Source: Zingiber officinale (taxonomy: Eukaryota > Streptophyta > Magnoliopsida > Zingiberales > Zingiberaceae). Taken from it: a DNA stretch of 64,000 nucleotides. Positions 55,583 to 64,000 of the stretch are shown here, piece after piece. Position numbers and translations under genes: made by a program. The notes under the pieces were generated by a model. That model was not told where the DNA came from, did not search any database, and saw nothing but the letters and a program-made list of their open reading frames with translations. The stretch covers positions 29,411,891 through 29,475,890 of the forward strand of contig NC_055990.1 in assembly GCF_018446385.1 (NCBI RefSeq). The letters run 5' to 3'. Numbering within the stretch: the stretch's first letter is position 1; the number at the start of each line of letters is the position of its first letter.

Positions 55583-57652
55583 TTTGTTAACACTTGTGAA
55601 TGGAGATGGTGGTGGAGAGGAGTGAGTTGTGAGGCTTTTTCTACTCTAAAAGTCTAATCTAACGGAAGAATGGAATTTGAGGGATTTGATTAAGTAGATA
55701 AGAGGATTGATTAGTATTATAATGGGGAAAAGGTGTGGAACATGGAATGGTTTACCAAACCAGAGTAGAAAGGCTAAAGGAAAGGTCAATTTCCTAAAGC
55801 CTAATGCAATTGTTTTGTATCAGGATTTCTTTTAACATTAGCCACAATGAAAGTTTTCCTATCGGTGCAATATGTGGTCATTTGGGGGGAGATGACTTCA
55901 GCTCGTTGTTTAGTAGAAGTATTGTTAGTCCTCCCTTTCTTCATCCTCTAACCTTGTTGTTGATTGCGAACCATTGTCTTCGTATAATTGTTATTGATCT
56001 CTAATTCTCCTCTTGAAAGAAAGGTTACCTTAAATGAAGATGTCAAGATACTTCACTAGTGTTTGTTATTTTTCTATGGCTAAGGGTGAAATCGTCAGCT
56101 CGACAGCCCTTCTAGCATAGCCCCACACTTACTTTTGTGCATTGTCATGGTGGAGGAAGTGCTCGAGTGACTCATGTTCGAAATATTTTACTAGAGATGT
56201 TTTCTTTAATTGGCTATTGCAATCTAACATTTTAAAGGGGGGATATGCATCAATTTGCCCAATCATCGTCGTCATCTCAATTGTTCTTTCATAGTTCACA
56301 TGAGATCTTAATTATATGTTTAAGTATATTTGAAACACTGAGACCTCGATGGATTAGAAAAAGTCATAATTTTACTAATCTAACCAAACAGTGTGACATC
56401 TTAGAGTCGCGAAGAAGGAACAAAATTCTTATGTAGATGAACTCCACAGGATTTTCTACCAAGGACCTCTTTCAACCACCGAATCCGATCCGTCTCTTTA
56501 TTAAGCGATCATCAACGATAGAGATCAAATTCTCGACCAAATCTTACATCTAAGGAACAGTCACGATGAACTCCTTTAGAAAATTTGTGTTCATTAGTTG
56601 CTTTCGAAAGCTTTATGCAATAAAAAGCACATGTTCCCCACAATGTGCTATTGTTTCTTGGGGAAAATCGAGTTGAAAGAAAGAAAAGGTGGAAGATCCA
56701 TAAATGAGATTGATCAAGCATTAAAAAGAAACCGCAACAAGTCAAATGATTCTAAAGTAAGCATGTTTATACAAGAATTGAATTATTTGAGTATCTTGCT
56801 TGAGCTTTGGGGTTTGATATGGTGTTTATCGAATATTAGAACTAATAATTAAAACCGTTCTCATATTCGTTCTTTGGTTTCAAGTTCGGTAGTTCCACTT
56901 TTGCAAAAGGTTCTCTTTCTTTTCTACTTGCATTATCAATTGATTTTCAAGTGTAGAACATTTGAATAAAGAGTGACGGTGACATATATGAGTCGTGGAA
57001 TAATAGATCTTTGATCATGAGACTTTGAAGTATATCGATGATTTGGAGAGAAAGAACAAGCTAGGGTTATGACCCGTGAGCACTAGGGATTGATTTGCTT
57101 TAGTATTATAAAATTAGGGGGGCCTTTACATGCATAGGGCCAAGATGTAATTGTCAAGAATAAATATCAAATGCCCTAAACCTCTAGAATCTAGGTTCGA
57201 ATTCTATCCTCCATAAACTTTTTTTTTCCAATCTCGAATACTAAAATATTCTATCAATGAATAAGTATTCGGGAATCAATCATAATTATATAATTTAGCC
57301 TTATTTTATTAGTTCAACGACAAACTTGTGAACATCAAAGGCTTGCTTAGTTTAGTTTATTTTGCGGCTTAGAAGAGTGGTTAATTAACTAATGCACCAT
57401 GTGATAGATAATCTTCATTCCACAATTGATGGATCTCGATCAACTTGCTTAGGGTTTTAATTAGTATTTTATTCTTAATTTCAAGGCAATTATATAGTAA
57501 ATAGATAAAATTATAAAACCCTAAAACCCTTAAAGTTTTGAATCGATTCTTGTAAAAAAAATATTAGACATGTCGCAATGCTTGAAGTTGGTAGCCTTTT
57601 CAGCTTTAAGTAAAGCTAAAGTGAAGCATTGCACTCTAAAGTTCTCTTAATT
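55583..57652. other. AT-rich intergenic DNA
   Basis: I see no exon with recognisable homology, no tRNA and no terminal repeats. The open frames present are short and of AT-rich random composition. Confidence 0.55.
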
Positions 57653-57653
57653 G

Positions 57654-57700
<47 letters not shown>
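57653..57700. repeat. (AT)n microsatellite, about 24 units
   Basis: Uninterrupted alternating AT in the intergenic region. Confidence 0.92.
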
Positions 57701-57703
<3 letters not shown>

Positions 57704-58384
57704 ATCAAAGATTTCTAATTAGCTATATGTAATGGTTCAAAATCCAATTAATTTAACTGATAATTAATAATAAATCTGATCTGAATTATCTTTCAATAAA
57801 ACCATATGATAAACAAATTTTATCTATTAGGAGATTGCTTGAGGCACACTACAAACATAAGTACTTAGCGATATTATTGCATTAATTGTGGTGAGTTCCA
57901 AATAAAGAAAATGGCCACTTGCATTAGTTTGAGGCCTAAGGTATCTTTTGAAAAGTGAAAAAAAAAAGTTAATGCAAATCCACTTTAATGATATGATGCT
58001 AAATGATAGTGATGATGATGATGATACTCAAATTCTATTAATTAGTTAATTAACTTACAATGTAATTAGGAAAAGTTTAATTTTGTTTATTATAGGGAAG
58101 AATGTTTTTTTATTTCCTTCTTTAAATTGAAATGCACTTTCTAAACATAAATATTATTGAATGATGTTTTGCTCAAATATATAACTTCTAGGGTTTTTTG
58201 TTTCATGAGTGAACAAGTTGAGTGATCATTAATTTCAAAGAGTTATGTTGCTAATATAAAAATGATAGGTAAGTATTAGGCTTCGTGTTGAACCATGTAA
58301 CACTCAATCTTGGGATTAAACTGCAGGTGTCTAGATGATAACTTGACTTTTTCCATTGCACCATAGCTTCGGGGGCAAGTATTA

Positions 58385-58610
58385 AGTTTTCATGTGGCAA
58401 AAAGATGATTCGCTCATCCCAGCGCCCCTGTCAACTCATCCCTAGACCAACACAGAGGAGGTAAATCACGGGTGGATACTAGCCATTAGTGCAGGTAGCC
58501 AAGGCATAAGGGAAGGGATGTTTGGACGTACCGAGTTTCGACTTCAAGACCTCATATGGTAACACCCCATGTTGTAACGATCATATCATCCCGGGAGAAC
58601 AAGTATTAAG
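58385..58610. repeat. Dispersed repeat, copy 1 (SINE-like size)
   Basis: The core ACACAGAGGAGGTAAATCACGG is followed by TACTAGCC, CATAAGGGAAGGGATGTTTG, and a TATGGTAACACCCCATG box. It is related to 60478-60630, and more weakly to the GTGATTTATCCCTTCACATAA region near 61980. The RNA polymerase III boxes cannot be assigned with confidence. Confidence 0.4.
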
Positions 58611-60477
58611 TTTCCATGAGTTGTATCTAGTTAGTCATTGATCGAGTTTCAATAATGTATACTATAGAAGATTCATGATGAATATATATTAAGCTCTAGA
58701 TTCCGACCTTTGATGTAGATGCTAAGAAAATAATTAAATTGGGAGGGCAAATAGATTAGGAGGAATCTAAGTTAATCAACATCAACTCGATATTAATTCC
58801 TCCACTAGTGCCTAAATATAGGTTATCTATCAAAGTTATCTTATAAGCAAGCTTAATCTCTTTTAGATTCCTATTGATGATAATTTTTACAACTAAAGGT
58901 TCTCAAATACTTGAAGGAATAAAGAAGAAAGCAAAGAGTATATGTACTAAAGGTGTTTGCCAACTCTCAATGCATGCACTTTGTTGCTTTGCATGCACCT
59001 AATTTTTCTAAACTTATTCCTCTTTTTTTCCTTCTTCTAGTACTAAAAGATCAATTTAAAAGATATTAATTTAATTTTTTATTGATATACAAAAATGCTA
59101 CAATAATGATCCTCCATGTGAAGAGGAGGAATAGAGCATATATGGTGAAGTAGTGGTAGCTAAATGAGTTCAAAATTATTAATTGTTTCATGATAATTTT
59201 CATTTTTTATATTTATATTTTATAATCATGTCTTATAATTTTAAAGTACCAACAGTGAATTGGATCATTATATTCATCTGTGTCATGAAAAATCTCAATT
59301 GTCATTCACACACTAGGAAAAAGGTTAGCAATGTTTTAACCTTTTTTTTTTTCGATATGTGAAAATGTGATAGATAAGGATCTTAGAATTTATTGTCAAA
59401 ATTTGACCTTCAAACTTTACTTTCATTGAAGATATGATGATCTTGTGTTTACCTTTCACTTGGTACACTATCTAAAAGACACTCTTTTCTCGAGATAAAG
59501 ACAAACAAATTCGAAGATAAATCAATCTGGAAGTAATTACACCATGTGTTGAACACTCATTGATCTCTAAGATTCATGCTTATCTTAATTAAACCGTCTA
59601 CTCTTAAAGTTGGATTACTTTGATATGAACCACAACAATAATGGTAGCTTGTGCTGTAACAAAGGCGACATGGCTAAATTCATGACACGATATTCCTCAT
59701 TTGATTTGATTGGCACAAGTTACACAATGTCGATCGAGATGGCAACTCGATCATTTGAATCCAAAAGTAATAAAGACATCCATTTCATTAGTGCTTTCGA
59801 AAGCCATCACAAAGTTTTCCCCATGGCATGCTTCCTTTCAATTTTGCATTAAAATCATGTTGGCTGATAAATGTACAATTTATGCCTTTATTTCCATAAA
59901 AGTTTTTGTTTTAGATGCAAAAGACAAAACAACATTATAATTAAAGAGAGGGATAGCTTGAGTGGAAGGCATCAAAGGCCAATGCGACTATGGTACAATG
60001 TCATTGAAGTCTAGATGTCCGAATGGAGGCACAAGAGAGGTCGATGAGGGGGTTGTCTAGCCTCGCATAAAGTGAGTGTCTTTGAAAGTGAACAAGAAAG
60101 CGTGATTGAAAAATCCATAAAGCTCGTACTATCAATCGAGTTTGTCAGACCCTAATTGGATGCTCAACCATTGACGTCCAAGTCCAACCGAGATGGCCTA
60201 ATGCGCAACATGATTAGTCCCCGATTCGTAGCAACGAAATCAATGAGTCAATCTAAGAATGATTGCCAAGATCCATCCACAATCATGAGCAAATGATTTT
60301 AACCTGCAAAGCTTCCCATCCACAATCACTTCCAAAGTCGATCGACTCAACCGTCTTCATTGCAATCATAGTCAGCAAGCACCACATCGTTCGACTTCGA
60401 CCCACACAGAACATATGCTCTGATGATAGATCAACCTTGGTACATCAATGATGATAAAAAATGAATACACTCGTCTT

Positions 60478-60630
60478 TAACGTCCCGATGAATCCGTCCC
60501 AGGATCAACACGGAGGAGGTAAATCACGGACGGTTATTAACTTTTGGAATAATGACTAGCACATAAGGAAGATATTTACCTCATAATGATAACACATCAT
60601 GCGTTAATCACTAAATCGTATGAGGAGACA
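60478..60630. repeat. Dispersed repeat, copy 2
   Basis: It shares with copy 1, in the same order, the segments AACACGGAGGAGGTAAATCACGG, ACTAGCACATAAGGAAG, and a diverged TGATAACACATCATG box. The parallel order argues that both derive from one element family. Confidence 0.4.
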
Positions 60631-61326
60631 ACCTTGGTACATCAATGGTTTTGTGGAAGTGCGTTCTTCTCAGTATTTTCAGTGTGTAATACTGAACTTA
60701 TATCCATGTTTTTAATGGGTTCTTTTGACAGTTAAAAGGCTGTTAGTGTTTTTGTTTTAGCATAGAGATAGATGAATTCCTTTAAGATTTATTCTTTGGA
60801 GAGATTTGTTTTGGTTTGTCTTTATTACTGGCTGCTGTGTGCAAATATTCGCCATCTTTTTAAATGACATTTATTCTTTTTTTCTTCATAAAAGGGAGAA
60901 AATTAAAGAAATAGAAACAAAAAGTGGATTCTCTTACGATGGCTGCAGTCTCGAACCATAAGTATCGACTTAAATGAATAATAAATAAATTGAATTAGTT
61001 GTATTATTTTTAAAGTTCATAAACGAGTGATTGGAATCTGGGAGAAAATAAAAATACTCATTTTTCAATCAGTTATTGCCAGCAAATTTGATTCTGTTTT
61101 ATATACTATTGTTCGATATTTCACGGTAGTACGAGTCTCAAATATCAAGGAAAACATCTCTTATAACAAGCCATTTTACTCATAACTAGGCGAGATTGTC
61201 AATGCAAAACCCAGGCAGTTCTTGTTCTTCTCCTTGTTGACCTGTAGATGACCATATCTTGTCTATGTGACCGGAATATACAGCGCAGCCAAATACGAAT
61301 AAGTGATGATGTACATTTGTGTTGTT

Positions 61327-63196
61327 TCATCGCTCCAAGAACCGGTTGAGGACAGTCTTCCTGGAAGGGACTTCGGAACCGTCTTCTTTCTCTTGTTTCG
61401 TAACTGTATTCAGCGCATGTCTGATCACAGTGTTTACCTGTTTCCTTAATTTCAGATTGTCTATGAACACATCGGTAAGAGTTTTCCGTATCTCATCGTC
61501 ATCTGCAGTCATGGAAGTATCACCGTTTGGTATAATTGGAGACTCAGAAACTTCTGTAGATTGAACATCATCATTTATATATGCCATTTCATCATTTCTT
61601 GCAAGGAGTTGAGCCTGAACAATAATTGTTGGTTGTTAGTATCTGATTGAGAAGATGAGGAAACAGATAATGTCTTGCAATCTTTATCAAAACACCAGTA
61701 TCACGCTTATTCGCTATAAAAGAAAGTCTTAACAAAGAAGTTTTAAGTTGATAGTTTTGAGAAATCCAGCAGGTTCTCCTAAAATAATGATTTTAGTGTA
61801 AAGGAAATTGCAATCTATTTCAGAATGGATACACAAACTTTAACATTATCTTGAATGACATTAATATAAACATCAAGGATGCAAATATTGAGGGGCAGGG
61901 ATCAATTTCCGGCGAACACATGCTCTCGGGGAAAAACTAATCTCACCCCCTAGCCACTTAGCGGTTATAAGCTGACCTTGTGATTTATCCCTTCACATAA
62001 CCTGGGTATGGGCTATAAGGGGCACCTAGGATGGGTGTAATCACCTTTTGCTACAAAAGGATGCAAATATCGAATGCTTTAAGATCTCCCTACCATTCCA
62101 AAGTATTACAAAGGTAAACAACACAGCAAAGAGAACTTAAAAGACTGTACGGTACTGTCAACTGTTCAACATAGACTATAGTTATGCATGTCAGGTCTTT
62201 TTCACCTTTTTTTCTTTTTTATCTCAGTTGAGAGTAAATTACTTGTCACATCTCATGATCACGTTATCAATTAATAAATAACTACGAAGCTTGTGGCTGT
62301 TTTGGTATCCCAGTAACGAATCTTGTTCCTTGTTTAGTTCTTTCTCCAATATCACCTCCGGTTTGATTGCCATCACCATTTTTATCTATTGGGTTAGAGA
62401 AAGATTTTGGTCGGTTTGCATGTTTTGTTATCAGTTAAAATTTAACAGTTGTTATAGTTAAACAACCAAACCAAATTAAATGTAGATAACAAAACTGATC
62501 ATAAACAATCTTGTTATACACCTATAGTTGTCATGAGACACAGGGATCCTCAAAAGGAGAGCAGATGCCTTGCAATATCATTTTGCAACCCACCCCTGGT
62601 ACATTAGGGATGGAAATTTCAACCCACCCCTGATAGGCATGCTGCTGACCTGCCCAGCCATTGTGTTCCATATTTGCCCCTCTTATTTTGTGTAAAATGA
62701 AGAAAAATAATAATATTTTTAAAGATCTGTCTTGTGTGGGACTGGACGGTAGTGAGGAAGAAGATTTATCTTGAAAAGTTTTCTGCCCGACTCTTTTGTC
62801 ATCCCGATGAATATCTATTCTATCTATGAAAAAAAATACACATAATACTCCTACCAAAGAATTGTAAGCAAAACGAGCTAGTCAATTGAAATGTAACTAA
62901 AACTTTAAGCTAATGTTAGTCTTCTAATGTATGGGAAAATTGGTGAACAAAAAAGTAACATGACATTGAAAAGCTACCTCTGCAAGAAGGAGACCTATCC
63001 GATTATCTGATGTTGCCAGAAGATCCACTGCATCAGAGAGTGATGAGTCATCAATAGTGAACTTATCTTCCTCATCAGTGAGAAAATTAACACTGCATTC
63101 TTGAAGCCGATCACGTAGAACTCTGCATTCATGAAGAAAAGTTTTGTTCGCTGACTTTGCATGTGACCATCTCTGCATTTCCTTCCGTAGAACTCC
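61327..63196 (-). CDS. C-terminal exons of a probable PX-domain EREX/EREL-like protein (5' part outside the window)
   Basis: Two exons on the minus strand: 63196-62978 (73 codons) and 61614-61327 (96 codons with stop), joined in phase 0 across a GT..AG intron of 1363 bp. The protein is helical and charged: VLRKEMQRWSHAKSANKTFL, RDRLQECSVNFLTDEED, AVDLLATSDNRIGLLLAE, then QLLARNDE, and EIRKTLTDVFIDNLKLRKQV ending NRFLER. This coiled-coil end with a SDxRIGLLLAE motif and a "DNxxLRKQVNxVIR" helix resembles the C-terminus of plant PX-domain proteins EREX/EREL, which bind phosphoinositides and RAB5 in endosomal traffic to the vacuole. The PX domain itself would lie further right, so the assignment is tentative. 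I could not place another exon between 63197 and 64000. Confidence 0.55.
61880..62070. repeat. Possible third, diverged dispersed-repeat copy in an intron
   Basis: AACCTGGGTATGGGCTATAAGGGGCACC and GTGATTTATCCCTTC lie in the PX-type gene's intron. The GTGATTTA-CC core is the reverse of the GGTAAATCAC core of the intergenic copies. Weak evidence. Confidence 0.25.
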
Positions 63197-64000
63197 CTGG
63201 TTTGAAAGAAAGTAAATAAATAAATAAACAGAGAAGATCAAAAACTAAGCACACAAGAACACACACATCTAATCAGAAACTAAAGCAAATTGTTTCATCA
63301 ATATTAAATAAAAATGACCATGATGTATGCCATATTTCTTTAACAAGAGTTAAACAACGATAGAAGACATGTTTGTCTACTGTTAACATCATAATCAAGC
63401 TATTTCTGATTATAATATTTGAGATTGGCTACACAAATCTCATCCTACCAGCATAGTTTTCAACTGACTGGGGAATATAGGGATCCAAACAATCAAGTTT
63501 TGAGTTTACAATTTGTTTTGAATAAAATCAATTAATAATGGATTAAAGTGAATGGTGAAATGCCAGTAGGTTTCAGAAGTGGTAAACTAAGACTAATGAG
63601 ACAGAAAACGTTGAAACAGAATAAGAAACATATGAATAGAACCAAGACAATGATAAAACAGAGTGAAGCATGGAATTGCACGTCTCACTGTCATTCATTA
63701 AGTTAATCAACTACAGTATCATCTAATATTTGCAAAAGAAAACGGAAGAATTCTAAGGAACTATTGGTCAGACATTTCAGGACATGGAGACTGCAACAAT
63801 TTAAAGTGTTTATCACATTAGGGGAAAAATAAGTATAATATAATTGACTGCAACAAGTTTGATGCACTGAGTTGGCAAAAGGCAAAATTTTGGAGACAAT
63901 ATACTTCTTTCCATCTGCTGCATCCAAGATCGTCAAAACTGAGACCTTATCTTAAAATGGAGAGAGATTCATAAATTAGGATTGTGGGATAGGAGTGTAA

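Larger units (their letters stand above)
57701..61326. other. Intergenic DNA with no supported gene
   Basis: AT-rich, apart from dispersed repeat copies noted separately and a somewhat more balanced stretch at 59950-60450. I found no protein homology in the short open frames. 61200-61326 probably includes the 3' untranslated region of the PX-type gene. Confidence 0.5.

Noticed and set aside
62531-62857. Minus-strand open frame of 108 codons
   Set aside because: It lies wholly in the long intron of the PX-type gene and shows no recognisable domain.
63703-63936. Minus-strand open frame of 77 codons as another exon of the PX-type gene
   Set aside because: No resemblance to the family that I can defend and no convincing splice borders.

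Overview
This is a plant nuclear window with no prokaryotic, organellar or CRISPR features. Host genes have GT..AG introns. The 5' exons of the ABCG and PPR genes are much more GC-rich than their 3' exons, a gradient best known from commelinid monocots, so a non-grass commelinid is my guess (inference, low confidence at order level).

Left 29 kb: one nest of LTR retrotransposons. Copia element C (plus strand; 5' LTR outside the window) received copia element D (minus strand, 1-6429) in its leader. C's 2.4-kb 3' LTR received two insertions: a 1.49-kb PIF/Harbinger-type element (11068-12557, TSD TAA) carrying a piece of an Aux/IAA gene, and a gag-only LTR element B (14202-28550, TSD TTTTC). B's gag gene was in turn split by element A (17600-27089, TSD TTCTC), a relative of C and D with an intact frame of LTRs, PBS, leader and PPT around a ruined pol.

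29-31 kb is GC-rich repeat-like DNA that I cannot classify. 31.8-34.2 kb holds a four-exon P-class PPR gene (minus strand), probably plastid or mitochondrial and CRP1-like. It is divergent from a broken SIG2-type plastid sigma-factor gene (34517-51343, plus strand). That gene has lost the exons for its core regions, has frameshifts and a stop, and carries in an intron a 14.6-kb Ty3/gypsy Tat-lineage element (35771-50354, TSD TAGAT).

The Tat element runs on the minus strand: gag, protease, RT/RNase H, a second archaeal-type RNase H, integrase. Then come a five-unit tandem array and an antisense ORF with introns. A rearranged hAT transposon (38522-42610, 8-bp TSD CTCCAGTC) sits in the antisense ORF; its interior is an inverted duplication of its own 5' end plus transposase body.

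Right end: an apparently intact five-exon ABCG14-type half transporter (51812-55404, minus strand), about 5.9 kb of AT-rich intergenic DNA with microsatellites and dispersed repeats, and the last two exons of a minus-strand gene resembling the C-terminus of plant PX-domain EREX/EREL proteins.

The live genes are probably the PPR, ABCG14 and PX-type genes. The rest is a record of insertions whose order can be read from target-site duplications.
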